Of a DNA stretch of 64,000 nt, positions 35,404 through 44,250 are shown piece by piece. The stretch's first letter is position 1; every line of letters begins with the position of its first letter. A program made the translations under genes and the position numbers. Under the pieces are notes generated by a model. The model was not told the DNA's origin. It saw only the letters and a program-made list of their open reading frames with translations, and searched no databases. Location: assembly GCA_023409735.1 (NCBI GenBank), contig JAEYRB010000011.1, forward strand, positions 1 through 64,000, given 5' to 3'. The DNA is from Bacillota bacterium (GTDB taxonomy: Bacteria; Bacillota; Clostridia; Acetivibrionales; DTU013).

Positions 35404-35436
35404 AGAGGCTGTTGCATAAGTAACAGCCTCTTTTTA
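35404..35436 (+). terminator. Terminator after alcohol dehydrogenase
   Basis: AGAGGCTGTT and AACAGCCTCT form a perfect 10-bp stem followed by TTTTT. Confidence 0.93.
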
Positions 35437-35516
35437 TGGAATAATACTATATGCATGAGTAAAAAGGTTAGTTGGGCATCATGCCCCGTAAATTTAATTA
35501 GTAAAGAAGGTAGAAT

Positions 35517-36359
35517 ATGTACAAAATAATGAAAAAGCAAGTTCTGAACCCAACAGTAACACTTATGGAAATTGAAGCTCCCATGGTAGCTAGAAAAGCT
35601 GAGCCTGGTCAGTTTATAATTCTTCGAACAGATGAGGACGGCGAGAGAATTCCTCTAACTATAGCTGATTTTAACCGTGAGAAGGGGACAGTTACTATAA
35701 TATATCAGGTGGTTGGAGCTACTACTGAAAAACTGAATCATCTGAACGAGGGCGAATACCTTCATGATTTCGTAGGCCCGCTCGGAAAAGCAACACATAC
35801 GGAGGGGCTTAAAAAGGTCGCTGTTGTAGGCGGAGGCGTAGGCTGTGCCATTGCATTCCCAGTTGCAAAGAAGCTTCATAACAGCGGATGCGAGGTGCAT
35901 TCAGTAATCGGCTTCAGAAGTCGTGACCTTGTGATACTTGAAAAGGAATTTGAGCAAAACAGTACACGTGTTTTGAAGATGAGCGATGATGGTTCATGGG
36001 GAGAAAAAGGTTTAGTTACAGATGCGCTTAAGAAGCTAATTGAAGCAGGTGAAAAATATGACGAGGTTATTACCATCGGCCCTTTAATAATGATGAAATT
36101 TGTCTGCCAGCTGACTAAGCAATATGGTATAAAAACCATAGCATCGATGAATCCTGTTATGATCGACGGGACAGGCATGTGCGGTGGATGTCGTCTAACT
36201 GTTGGCGGAAAAACAAAGTTTGCCTGTGTAGATGGCCCGGAATTTGATGGTCATGAAATAGATTTTGATGAGGCCATGGCACGTGGTGCAATGTACAGAA
36301 GCTTTGAGAATAGGAAGCGCGAGGAAGTGTGCAATCTTTATAATATGGAGGTAAAATAA
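35517..36359 (+). CDS. nfnA: NADH-dependent ferredoxin:NADP+ oxidoreductase small subunit (NfnA/SudB-like)
   Basis: The 280-residue FAD/NAD-binding subunit resembles NfnA and sulfide dehydrogenase beta. An N-terminal FAD domain includes EPGQFIILR and RIPLTIAD. A NAD domain starts near VAVVGGGVGCAIA, and a C-terminal [2Fe-2S] site is formed by MCGGCR plus a later FACVDGPEF cysteine. With NfnB it catalyses electron-bifurcating transhydrogenation between NADH, NADPH and ferredoxin. AAGGTAG precedes the ATG, and nfnB starts one base after its stop. Confidence 0.92.
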   Translation: MYKIMKKQVLNPTVTLMEIEAPMVARKAEPGQFIILRTDEDGERIPLTIADFNREKGTVTIIYQVVGATTEKLNHLNEGEYLHDFVGPLGKATHTEGLKKVAVVGGGVGCAIAFPVAKKLHNSGCEVHSVIGFRSRDLVILEKEFEQNSTRVLKMSDDGSWGEKGLVTDALKKLIEAGEKYDEVITIGPLIMMKFVCQLTKQYGIKTIASMNPVMIDGTGMCGGCRLTVGGKTKFACVDGPEFDGHEIDFDEAMARGAMYRSFENRKREEVCNLYNMEVK

Positions 36360-36360
36360 A

Positions 36361-37779
36361 ATGCCTAATATGTCACCGAAAAGGAATGAAATGCCTGTAC
36401 AGAAGCCTGATGTAAGAAAAAAGAATTTTAAAGAGGTTGCTTTGGGTTACACAGAGCAGCAGGCAATAGATGAAGCAAAGCGCTGCTTGAGTTGTAAAAC
36501 TAAACCGTGTGTAGGCGGCTGCCCTGTAAGAATATATATTCCGAGCTTTATTAGCAAGGTTGCTGAAGGCAAGTTCGAAGAAGCATACAATATTATTAGT
36601 GAATCATCAAGTCTACCTGCAGTTTGCGGACGTGTATGCCCTCAGGAGAGCCAGTGCGAGCAGCAATGTGTACGTGGGAAAAAGGGCGAGCCTGTTGCAA
36701 TAGGACGTTTGGAGCGCTTTGTTGCTGACTACCATAATGCAAACGAAAATGCTAAACTGGAAAAACCGGTATCAAACGGCCGTAAGGTAGCTGTGATTGG
36801 TTCAGGACCATCCGGGCTTACCTGTGCGGGCGACTTGGCTAAAAAAGGTTACAAGGTAACTATTTTTGAAGCGCTGCATCTCGCAGGCGGTGTCCTTGTA
36901 TACGGTATTCCTGAATTCCGTCTTCCAAAGTCGATTGTTCAGAAGGAGATCGATGGACTTAAGGAGCTTGGAGTAGACATTGAAACAAACATGGTTATAG
37001 GAAAAACCTTGTCAATTGATGAGCTTATGGATGATTATGGCTTTGAAGCAGTATTTATCGGCTCAGGTGCAGGACTTCCCAAGTTTATGGGAATACCGGG
37101 TGAAAACCTTAAGGGTGTTTATTCTGCAAATGAGTTCCTTACAAGAATGAACCTGATGAAGGCTTATACTGAAGGCAGTGATACTCCTATTCAACATGCA
37201 AAGCGTGTAGCTGTTGTAGGAGGCGGTAATGTTGCAATGGATGCGGCAAGATGTGCAAAGCGTCTTGGTGCTGAGGTTTATGTTGTTTACCGCCGCAGTA
37301 TGGAAGAGCTGCCGGCACGTCATGAAGAGGTTGAGCATGCACAAGAGGAAGGAATAATCTTCAAAACCTTGAATAATCCTGTGGAAATTCTGGGCTACAA
37401 TAATCCTGATGACAGGCGCGACCCTCGTAACGGATCTGTATCCGGCATGAAATGCATAAAAATGGAGCTTGGTGAGCCTGATGCATCAGGACGCCGTCGA
37501 CCTGTTGAAGTACCAGGAAGTGAGTTCGTCATTGATGTTGACTGTGTAATCATGGCGCTGGGTACATCACCGAATCCTCTGATAAAATCTACTACAAAGG
37601 GACTTGAAACTCAGAAATGGGGAGGAATTATCGTAGACGAAGCAACAGGCTTAACCTCGCGTGAAGGAGTATATGCCGGGGGAGATGCCGTAACAGGGGC
37701 TGCTACAGTTATTTGGGCGATGGGCGCAGGAAAAAATGCAGCTGCGGCAATAGATGAGTATCTGCAGAATAAGAAATAG
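36361..37779 (+). CDS. nfnB: NADH-dependent ferredoxin:NADP+ oxidoreductase large subunit (NfnB, GltD-like)
   Basis: The 472-residue subunit starts with cysteine-rich [4Fe-4S] motifs (CLSCKTKPCVGGCP near residues 44-57 and CGRVCPQESQCEQQC near 90-104). Two Rossmann folds follow (VIGSGPSGLTCAGDLA for FAD; VVGGGNVAMDAARCA for NADPH). The end AGGDAVTGAATVIWAMG is typical of glutamate synthase small-subunit-like proteins. No glutamate synthase large subunit is present, and pairing with nfnA makes the transhydrogenase role most likely. Confidence 0.93.
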   Translation: MPNMSPKRNEMPVQKPDVRKKNFKEVALGYTEQQAIDEAKRCLSCKTKPCVGGCPVRIYIPSFISKVAEGKFEEAYNIISESSSLPAVCGRVCPQESQCEQQCVRGKKGEPVAIGRLERFVADYHNANENAKLEKPVSNGRKVAVIGSGPSGLTCAGDLAKKGYKVTIFEALHLAGGVLVYGIPEFRLPKSIVQKEIDGLKELGVDIETNMVIGKTLSIDELMDDYGFEAVFIGSGAGLPKFMGIPGENLKGVYSANEFLTRMNLMKAYTEGSDTPIQHAKRVAVVGGGNVAMDAARCAKRLGAEVYVVYRRSMEELPARHEEVEHAQEEGIIFKTLNNPVEILGYNNPDDRRDPRNGSVSGMKCIKMELGEPDASGRRRPVEVPGSEFVIDVDCVIMALGTSPNPLIKSTTKGLETQKWGGIIVDEATGLTSREGVYAGGDAVTGAATVIWAMGAGKNAAAAIDEYLQNKK

Positions 37780-37814
37780 GGTTCCCGTTATAGGCTTCAG
37801 ATAGGAGATTGAAT

Positions 37815-38447
37815 ATGAGAACTAATATTACAGTTCAGATGCTTCAGCGGTTGCCTCAGTACCTTTCTTACCTGAAGGCACTGCCTAAGGAAGACAATAC
37901 TACTATATCGGCAACGGCAATTGCTGAAGCGCTTTCTCTTAACGATGTTCAGGTAAGGAAGGACCTTGCCGCAATAAGTGACGGCGGCAAGCCCAAAATA
38001 GGATATATTACCGACAGCTTGATAAAAAGGTTGGAAAAAGTTCTTGGCTATGATGATGTAAACGACGCGATCGTTGTGGGCGTAGGTAATCTTGGACGTA
38101 CACTTATGTCTTATGTCGGCTTTTCAGAATACGGCCTTAACATTGTAGCAGGCTTTGATATAGACAAAAATGTGATTAATACAGAAGTAAGCGGTAAAAA
38201 GGTTTTATCTGTTAAAAAGCTGAAGAATCTGTGCCAGCGGATGAAGATACACATTGGAATAATAACTGTTCCTGCTTCTGAGGCACAAAAGGTATGCGAT
38301 GCCCTTACTGAAACTGGAGTAATGGGAATATGGAACTTTGCGCCTATTCATTTAAAGGTACCTGACGGAGTTCATGTGCAAAATGAAGATATGGCAACTT
38401 CACTTGCCATACTTTCCAGGCATATAACAGAAAATCTTCTTGCTTAA
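37815..38447 (+). CDS. rex: Redox-sensing transcriptional repressor Rex
   Basis: Rex senses the NADH/NAD+ ratio and represses fermentation genes when NADH is low. The 210-residue protein has an N-terminal winged helix (LPQYLSYLKAL, ISATAIAEALSLNDVQVRKDLAAIS, here split in two) and a Rossmann domain with VVGVGNLGRTLMSY and AGFDID. The C-terminal MATSLAILSRHI dimer helix is present. ATG 37815 behind AGGAG is preferred over TTG 37809. Its place after nfnAB fits control of redox genes. Confidence 0.95.
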   Translation: MRTNITVQMLQRLPQYLSYLKALPKEDNTTISATAIAEALSLNDVQVRKDLAAISDGGKPKIGYITDSLIKRLEKVLGYDDVNDAIVVGVGNLGRTLMSYVGFSEYGLNIVAGFDIDKNVINTEVSGKKVLSVKKLKNLCQRMKIHIGIITVPASEAQKVCDALTETGVMGIWNFAPIHLKVPDGVHVQNEDMATSLAILSRHITENLLA

Positions 38448-38577
38448 TGTACAGCTCACCCTATACAGATAGAATTTACTGTTTAAATATGCTCGGGTAT
38501 TCATATATTAAATGGTTTGACAATAAATTAAAAGTAATATATAGTACTTACAAATAAAATCTTCAGGGGGTGAAATT

Positions 38578-39933
38578 ATGAACGGCAAAGAAATGGAAGC
38601 GTTTACTCTTGAAATGACCGGTGATCTGCAGAAGAATAACTACATTGCCAAAGAAAAATTTGATGAATATGGTGTCAAACGTGGATTAAGGGATCAAAAT
38701 GGCAACGGTGTTCTTGCTGGCTTAACAAATATTTCGACTGTATGCGGCGCTAAGCTGATTAACGGCGAAAAGACTCCATGTGAGGGAGAACTGCACTATC
38801 GCGGATATTCAATATTCGACCTTACAAGCGGATTTACTAAGGAAAATAGATACGGTACAGAGGAAATAGCTTACCTTATACTATTCGGGCAGCTTCCTAA
38901 CAATAAACAGCTCGAAAACTTCAAAACTATTCTTGCACAAAGCAGGACACTTCCGTCGAACTTTACCCGCGATGTAATAATGAAAGCTCCCAGCAAGGAT
39001 ATAATGAATTCATTGACAAAGAGTGTACTAACGCTGGCATCATATGACAAGAAGGCTGATGATACATCGTTGGAGAACGTACTCAGGCAATCGATAATGC
39101 TGATCAGCGTCCTGCCGATGCTGGCTGTTTACGGTTACCATGCCTTTAACCACTATCAGTGCGGAGATAGCTTTTATATTCACAGGCCTGATGAATCACT
39201 GTCATTTGCAGAAAACATACTCTCTATGCTAAGGCCTGACCAAAAGTATACAGAGCTTGAAGCACGCGTACTTGATGAAGCTATTGTACTCCACATGGAG
39301 CATGGCGGAGGCAATAATTCCACATTCACCACTCATGTTGTGACATCTTCAGGTTCAGATACATATTCAGTCATAGCAGCAGCATTATGCTCGTTGAAAG
39401 GCCCTAAGCATGGCGGAGCGAATATTAAGGTTATTGAAATGATGGATGATTTAAAGGTGAATGTTCAGGATCCCGCAGATCAAGAACAGATTGCTGAATA
39501 CTTAAAAAAACTACTTCATGGAGAAGCTTTTGACAGACAAGGACTTATCTATGGTATGGGACATGCGGTTTATTCTCTCTCAGACCCTCGTGCAATATGC
39601 TTTAAAGCCTTCGTGAAAAAGTTGGCAAGTGAAAAGGGAAGAGAAAAAGATTACAGAATATATGAGACGGTTGAGGAGTTGGCACCGAGAATAATTGCGT
39701 CGGAACGTAAAATTTTTAAGGGTGTATGTGCAAATGTAGATTTTTACAGCGGTTTTGTATATAGCATGCTCGGAATTCCCAAAGAGCTATTTACTCCATT
39801 ATTTGCTATGGCTCGCATCACAGGGTGGTGTGCTCACAGGCTGGAGGAATTAATCAATCTAAATAAGATTATCCGCCCTGCATATAAGAGTGTAGCTGAA
39901 ATTAGAGAATATACTCCAATAGCCGGAAGATAA
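38578..39933 (+). CDS. Citrate synthase
   Basis: The 451-residue enzyme condenses oxaloacetate and acetyl-CoA. Motifs include CEGELHYRGYSIFDL near the N-terminus, EHGGGNNSTFTTHVVTS (His), GPKHGGANIKV (catalytic His) and GMGHAVYSLSDPRA with the third catalytic region. The longer form resembles the citrate synthases of clostridia and Bacteroidetes. Methylcitrate synthase activity cannot be excluded. AGGGGG lies before the ATG and a terminator follows. Confidence 0.92.
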   Translation: MNGKEMEAFTLEMTGDLQKNNYIAKEKFDEYGVKRGLRDQNGNGVLAGLTNISTVCGAKLINGEKTPCEGELHYRGYSIFDLTSGFTKENRYGTEEIAYLILFGQLPNNKQLENFKTILAQSRTLPSNFTRDVIMKAPSKDIMNSLTKSVLTLASYDKKADDTSLENVLRQSIMLISVLPMLAVYGYHAFNHYQCGDSFYIHRPDESLSFAENILSMLRPDQKYTELEARVLDEAIVLHMEHGGGNNSTFTTHVVTSSGSDTYSVIAAALCSLKGPKHGGANIKVIEMMDDLKVNVQDPADQEQIAEYLKKLLHGEAFDRQGLIYGMGHAVYSLSDPRAICFKAFVKKLASEKGREKDYRIYETVEELAPRIIASERKIFKGVCANVDFYSGFVYSMLGIPKELFTPLFAMARITGWCAHRLEELINLNKIIRPAYKSVAEIREYTPIAGR

Positions 39934-39952
39934 AGAAATCAACTGTGTGGGG

Positions 39953-40008
39953 AAGCGCTTGTTATTCTGGCAGAACAATTTGATTCATGTCATATACAAG
40001 CGCTTTTT
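39953..40008 (+). terminator. Terminator after citrate synthase
   Basis: AAGCGCTTGT and ACAAGCGCTT form a perfect 10-bp stem with a large loop, followed by TTTTCT-type sequence. Confidence 0.8.
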
Positions 40009-40689
40009 CTCTGCATAGTATAGCATCAGTACTGTGTATGGTAGTATGGCTTGTAGTATAGAATTTATATCTGAAAACTTGTCACTTCTAATTAGATACC
40101 AAGGGAATAAGGTGTAAAGCAGGGCTAACACATATCATAAATCGAGGATCAAGTACTACTAAAAATCGTTCATTTCTTCAGTAATATCATTTGCTGACTC
40201 TCATAGCATACAGAATTCATCTCTATCTTCGGTATGCCCTTAACGTTCATCATTGTTAAAAAGAATAATATCACCGATTCAAAACATTAATTTGTTATTT
40301 GAAATAACCTGGAAGTACAATCTCCAAATATCATATGAAAGAGAAGAAGTACATAATAAATGCATTATGTAAAGTAATTCCATCAACAGTTTGATTAGCA
40401 AACCTCTGATGGAATTGTTCATAACACTATGATATAATTACGCCATTAATATATTACAGTTATATATAAATATGTAATATATAACATGAGATGTAAAAGA
40501 AATTGGTCTTAGAGTGACATAACAAATATTCCAAAAGAATTGAGGACCTCCTTACTTTATTGACCATATGTATAAGTACTGAAACAAATGCTAATAAAAT
40601 CTTAATAAAACATCAAGAAAAAATCATAAAAATTATAAAGTTTATTTAGTAAGATAGAAGTGATGCTTATGAAAAAAGGAGAAAGATGT
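40009..40689. other. Gene-free region before vanR
   Basis: No gene is supported in this 681-bp stretch. A 10-bp inverted repeat (AATTCCATCA at 40376-40385, TGATGGAATT at 40408-40417) with a 4-5 bp inner stem lies in its middle, without a T-run. Short broken frames on both strands around 40140-40280 could be the relic of a gene, but I cannot identify one. The last 60 bp, with AT-rich DNA and AAAAGGAG, lead into vanR. Confidence 0.45.
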
Positions 40690-41388
40690 ATGCCCGAGAA
40701 GATACTTATTGTGGATGACGAGCACGAGATTGCCGATTTAATTGAGGTTTACTTACAAAACGAGGACTACATTATTTATAAATTTTACACAGCTAAGGCT
40801 GCTCTCGCTTGTGTTGAAACAACTTCTCTTGACCTTGCAATATTGGATGTGATGCTGCCAGATATAAATGGCTTTATGCTATGTCAGAGGATACGGGAGA
40901 AACATACATATCCTATTATTATGTTGACGGCTAAGGATGAGGAGACTGACAAGATCACAGGGCTTACACTGGGAGCGGATGATTACATAACAAAACCCTT
41001 CAGGCCGCTTGAAATGGTGGCACGGGTCAAGGCACAGCTGCGGAGGTATAAAAGATACAATTCACAGGTAACTAACTCTGACGACTCAGTTATCACGCAT
41101 TCCGGTTTAGTAATGGATGTTAACACACATGAGTGCCTCCTGAATGAAAAGCTGCTAACACTGACACCTACTGAGTTTTCAATTCTTCGCATTCTTTTGG
41201 AACGAAAAGGTAAGGTCGTAAGTGCAGAAGAGCTGTTTCACGAGATATGGGCCGACGAATACTATAGTAAAAGCAACAATACTATTACTGTTCATATCAG
41301 GCATTTACGTGAAAAAATGAATGATACTATTGATGATCCCAAATATATTAAGACAATTTGGGGAGTGGGGTATAAAATTGAAAAATAA
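40690..41388 (+). CDS. vanR: VanR-type response regulator
   Basis: The 232-residue OmpR/PhoB-family regulator has a receiver domain (KILIVDDEHEI acidic pocket, phosphoacceptor Asp in LAILDVMLPD, Lys in DDYITKPF) and a C-terminal winged helix (TPTEFSILRILL, YSKSNNTITVHIRHLREKM). The sequence resembles VanR proteins. ATG 40690 has AAAGGAGAAAG upstream, and the open frame from 40660 lacks a site. It overlaps vanS by 11 bp. With vanS and the downstream carboxypeptidase it forms a VanRS-VanY-like unit. Confidence 0.88.
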   Translation: MPEKILIVDDEHEIADLIEVYLQNEDYIIYKFYTAKAALACVETTSLDLAILDVMLPDINGFMLCQRIREKHTYPIIMLTAKDEETDKITGLTLGADDYITKPFRPLEMVARVKAQLRRYKRYNSQVTNSDDSVITHSGLVMDVNTHECLLNEKLLTLTPTEFSILRILLERKGKVVSAEELFHEIWADEYYSKSNNTITVHIRHLREKMNDTIDDPKYIKTIWGVGYKIEK

Positions 41389-42508
41389 ATTGTTGCAGGG
41401 AAAGGTATATAGCAGCCTTATACGTGAGCTTTTTTACCAGACGTTTATAATTCTTGGAGTATCTGCTTTGATTGTAGTATTGGTAAGGTATGCTGTTCGC
41501 GGAAAATTCGCAGATCTTTTGGTCAGAATTATTTGCTCACAACGGCATGTTGAGTGGGATGAGGGTGTAAGAATTTATCACTTAACGATCAGAAATAATC
41601 TAGACATCATTGCCATTGTAGTGACTTTAATCTTTTTTTTCATACTATTCAGAGCTTGTCTGTCGTGGTTTACGAAGTATTTTAATCAGATCGTTACCGG
41701 AATCGAGCAGTTATCGGAAGAGGTCGATGAGCAGATAGTGATGAGCCCAAAACTGTCTTTTTTTGAAACAAAGTTAAATGAAGTAAAACATAAGCTAAAG
41801 AAGCGTGAGGCTGAGGCAAGGGACGCAGAACAAAGAAAAAATGAATTAGTGGTTTATTTGGCACATGATATACGTACACCTCTCACATCAGTAATTGGTT
41901 ATCTGAATCTGCTGGAGGAAGCTTCCGATATGCCTATAGAGCTAAGAACAAAATACATAAAAATCGCGTTGGATAAGGCTAATCGCTTAGAGAAAATGAT
42001 CAATGAATTTTTTGAGATAACAAGATATAACTCACAGCAGATTGCATTGGCAAAGGAGAACATAGATCTGTATTATATGCTTTTGCAGCTTTGCGATGAA
42101 CTTTCGCCTGTTCTTGCAGCAAATGGAAACACAGTAGCACTTAAGGTGAATGAGGATTTGACTGTGTATGGTGACCCTGACAAATTAGCTCGGGTATTTA
42201 ATAATGTATTGAAAAATGCTGCTGCGTATAGTTTCCCTGATACAGAGGTTACAATTTCTGCTGAAAAAAAGGATACTTATGTGATGATTACTTTTCAGAA
42301 CAAGGGGAGGACCATTTCTAAAGATAGATTATCCGCAATATTTGAAAAGTTCTATCGACTTGATGAAGCACGCTTTTCAAATACTGGCGGAGCTGGATTA
42401 GGATTAGCTATAGCAAAGGAAATTATAACATTACATGGCGGAACAATTACAGCAGATAGTAAGAACAATGAAATTACATTTGACATAACACTGCCTGATA
42501 TGAATTAA
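41378..42508 (+). CDS. vanS: VanS-type sensor histidine kinase
   Basis: The 376-residue kinase has two membrane helices (about 20-40 and 75-95), a HAMP-like linker, the dimerisation/phosphoacceptor motif YLAHDIRTPLTSVIGY near residue 165, and an ATPase domain (NNVLKNAAAYS, GGAGLGLAIAKEI). TTG 41378 behind GGAGTGGGG makes an 11-bp overlap with vanR. The signal in resistance systems is a glycopeptide or cell-wall stress; here it is unproven. Confidence 0.88.
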   Translation: MKNKLLQGKVYSSLIRELFYQTFIILGVSALIVVLVRYAVRGKFADLLVRIICSQRHVEWDEGVRIYHLTIRNNLDIIAIVVTLIFFFILFRACLSWFTKYFNQIVTGIEQLSEEVDEQIVMSPKLSFFETKLNEVKHKLKKREAEARDAEQRKNELVVYLAHDIRTPLTSVIGYLNLLEEASDMPIELRTKYIKIALDKANRLEKMINEFFEITRYNSQQIALAKENIDLYYMLLQLCDELSPVLAANGNTVALKVNEDLTVYGDPDKLARVFNNVLKNAAAYSFPDTEVTISAEKKDTYVMITFQNKGRTISKDRLSAIFEKFYRLDEARFSNTGGAGLGLAIAKEIITLHGGTITADSKNNEITFDITLPDMN

Positions 42509-42571
42509 GAGAATAATAATTACAAATTAATAATAACTTAAGAATTAAAATACAATATATTAAAATTTTTC

Positions 42572-42612
42572 AAGCTCCTGTTGGGTATGATACTACTAGC
42601 AGGGGCTTTTTT
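42572..42612 (+). terminator. Terminator after vanS
   Basis: AGCTCCTG pairs with CAGGGGCT, followed by six T residues. A copy of the dispersed structured repeat starts directly after it, before vanY, so vanY may have its own transcript or depend on read-through. Confidence 0.85.
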
Positions 42613-42678
42613 ATGGCGTTGCCCTGCGGACTACAACAAAAAGGCGAGGAGTGCTCGATGCCCCAAAGACTTTTATTA
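42613..42678 (+). repeat. Structured dispersed repeat, copy C (upstream of vanY)
   Basis: The order is GGCGTTG (42615-42621), CCCTGCGGA, CTACAAC, AAAAAGGCGAG, GAGTG, CTCGATGCC (to 42662), AAAGACTTTT. GGCGTTG can pair with CGATGCC. The mini-hairpin here is less perfect. It ends 32 bp before the vanY ATG, close enough to affect translation. Confidence 0.7.
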
Positions 42679-42709
42679 CACTGCTTTTTATGGAAAGGAG
42701 CCTTAACCA

Positions 42710-43621
42710 ATGAAACATCAGCATTATAGAAAAAAAGGGCGAGGAACTACATATAGAAGGATAGTATTTCTGCTCGGAATATGCTGCTTACTTGCAATAC
42801 TTGGAATGAGCATCGAATTGCTGCACAATGACGGAATATTACAGAACAACAACATATCCGAGCTAGAAAGCAGGGAATTTGTATTTTCACCGGATGATAA
42901 TGCTGTCAAAAAAATAAACATAAATCTTAATGATAAGACCGTAACAATAGTAAACTCAAATACTAATGAAGGTGCCAATGAAGAATCTGATCATAGTACC
43001 AATCAAATAGCTGATGAAAGTGATAAAACTAAAGCTGTTTCAAGCCAGCCATCTTCAGGCATAGAGAATAATGCTGACGAAACTGAATGGTACCTTACTT
43101 TAGTCAATAAGTGGAATGAAATGCCAAGTGACTACAAAATCAAATTAACTGAGCTTTCAAACGGACAAAGTGTAGATAAACGTATTCTCCCAATGCTGCA
43201 AGAAATGTTTGATGCGGCAAGAGCAGACAACATTTACCCAATTGTTGCGTCAGGTTATCGAACCGCTAAAAAACAACAGGAGATATTTGATAAAAAGATT
43301 GAAGAGTACAAATCCTATGGCTACTCAAATGAGGATGCAGAAACAGAAGCTAAGAAATGGGTAGCTGTTCCCGGAACTAGTGAGCACCAGCTTGGCCTTG
43401 CAGTCGATATTAATGCAGATGGTGTTCATTCATATGGCCAGGAGGTATATAAGTGGCTGGAGAAGAACGCACATTTGTATGGCTTCATTTGTCGCTATCC
43501 TATGGAAAAGACAGAATTAACAGGTGTAGCAAATGAGCCATGGCACTATCGCTATGTCGGAGTTGATGCAGCGACTGAAATCCACAATAAAGGTATTTGC
43601 CTTGAGGAGTACCTTGATTAG
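42710..43621 (+). CDS. vanY: VanY-type D-alanyl-D-alanine carboxypeptidase (M15B)
   Basis: This metallo-carboxypeptidase removes terminal D-Ala from cell-wall precursors. The 303-residue protein has a basic start, a membrane anchor (about residues 18-36), a low-complexity linker and a catalytic domain with IVASGYRTAKKQ, the zinc motif SEHQLGLAVDI (His, Asp) and EPWHYRYVG (third His). It lies next to vanR-vanS. No vanH, ligase or vanX gene is present, so this is a carboxypeptidase-only unit that may adjust wall cross-linking. Confidence 0.9.
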   Translation: MKHQHYRKKGRGTTYRRIVFLLGICCLLAILGMSIELLHNDGILQNNNISELESREFVFSPDDNAVKKININLNDKTVTIVNSNTNEGANEESDHSTNQIADESDKTKAVSSQPSSGIENNADETEWYLTLVNKWNEMPSDYKIKLTELSNGQSVDKRILPMLQEMFDAARADNIYPIVASGYRTAKKQQEIFDKKIEEYKSYGYSNEDAETEAKKWVAVPGTSEHQLGLAVDINADGVHSYGQEVYKWLEKNAHLYGFICRYPMEKTELTGVANEPWHYRYVGVDAATEIHNKGICLEEYLD

Positions 43622-43726
43622 TGTATCAATACTATATTTACAGTTAAGTGAGTTGAAGCAGTCAACCTGCTTAGCAATTATTACAAAGGCAGTACATTGA
43701 GAAGAGTGTACTTGATGATATGTTAA

Positions 43727-43790
43727 ATACAAAAAATCGAACCTCGGTATAAACCTGAAGTTCGATTTTGGTGCGGGAAACAGGACTTGA
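43727..43790 (-). repeat. Duplicated 3' end of tRNA-Leu plus its terminator
   Basis: This 64-bp segment matches 43930-43993 with two visible mismatches. It covers the hairpin terminator and the last 16-20 nt of the tRNA including CCA. The copies lie 203 bp apart in direct orientation. Duplicated tRNA 3' ends are typical of attachment sites left by integrases, but no integrase is present. Confidence 0.75.
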
Positions 43791-43866
43791 CCGTCTGCTT
43801 CGCTTCCAATGTTCCTGAAGAGGCTCGCATACTGCCGCCTCGACTTAAGTCTCGGCACACTCGCCT

Positions 43867-43892
43867 AAAAATGTGCATTTAGCACATTTTTT
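43867..43892. terminator. Bidirectional hairpin inside the tRNA-Leu duplication
   Basis: AAAATGTGC and GCACATTTT form a stem with T-rich flanks on both sides. Confidence 0.6.
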
Positions 43893-43931
43893 AACGGCTT
43901 CGTGCCTTCTCAGGTTCAAGTCCTATTATAT

Positions 43932-43971
43932 ACAAAAAATCGAACCTCGGTATAAACCCAAAGTTCGATTT
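43932..43971 (-). terminator. Terminator of tRNA-Leu
   Basis: On the minus strand, AAAATCGAAC pairs with GTTCGATTTT across a 16-nt loop, with further T residues after it. Confidence 0.8.
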
Positions 43972-44058
43972 TGGTGCGGGAAACAGGACTTGAACCTGCA
44001 CACCCTTGCGAGCTCTAGCACCTGAAGCTAGCGCGTCTGCCAATTCCGCCATTCCCGC
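43972..44058 (-). tRNA. tRNA-Leu (CAG)
   Basis: This is a class II tRNA of 87 nt including encoded CCA. The acceptor arm is GCGGGAA/TTCCCGC. The anticodon arm is CTAGC-TTCAGGT-GCTAG with anticodon CAG. A variable arm follows and the T-arm contains GGTTCAAGTCC. It lies divergently upstream of murD. Confidence 0.95.
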
Positions 44059-44250
44059 ATTTCTAAAGCGCAATAACTATTCTACTAGAAAAACTGCTCA
44101 AATGCAAGTAAAAAGATAAAAAATATTATAAAAGTCTAACTTTTTAATAAACATATTTATGAATGTGCTTTGCTGTAGATGATAATTCTGCTATAATTCA
44201 CTTGTTGAATTACAAAAAAAAACAAATCCCTCACAATGGAGGCGGATAGA

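Larger units (their letters stand above)
43622..43971. other. Rearranged region between vanY and tRNA-Leu
   Basis: No gene is supported. The region is built from a duplicated tRNA-Leu 3' end with its terminator, a hairpin at 43867-43892 and, on the plus strand near 43905-43922, a T-arm-like piece (GGTTCAAGTCC) similar to the tRNA but inverted. Short open frames here are translations of tRNA-derived DNA. Confidence 0.6.

Noticed and set aside
43517..43858. Minus-strand ORF overlapping the end of vanY
   Set aside because: It reads the duplicated tRNA 3' end and the opposite strand of vanY, and has no start with a ribosome site.
43891..44073. Minus-strand ORF over tRNA-Leu
   Set aside because: It is a translation of the tRNA gene and its terminator, a well-known source of false protein calls.
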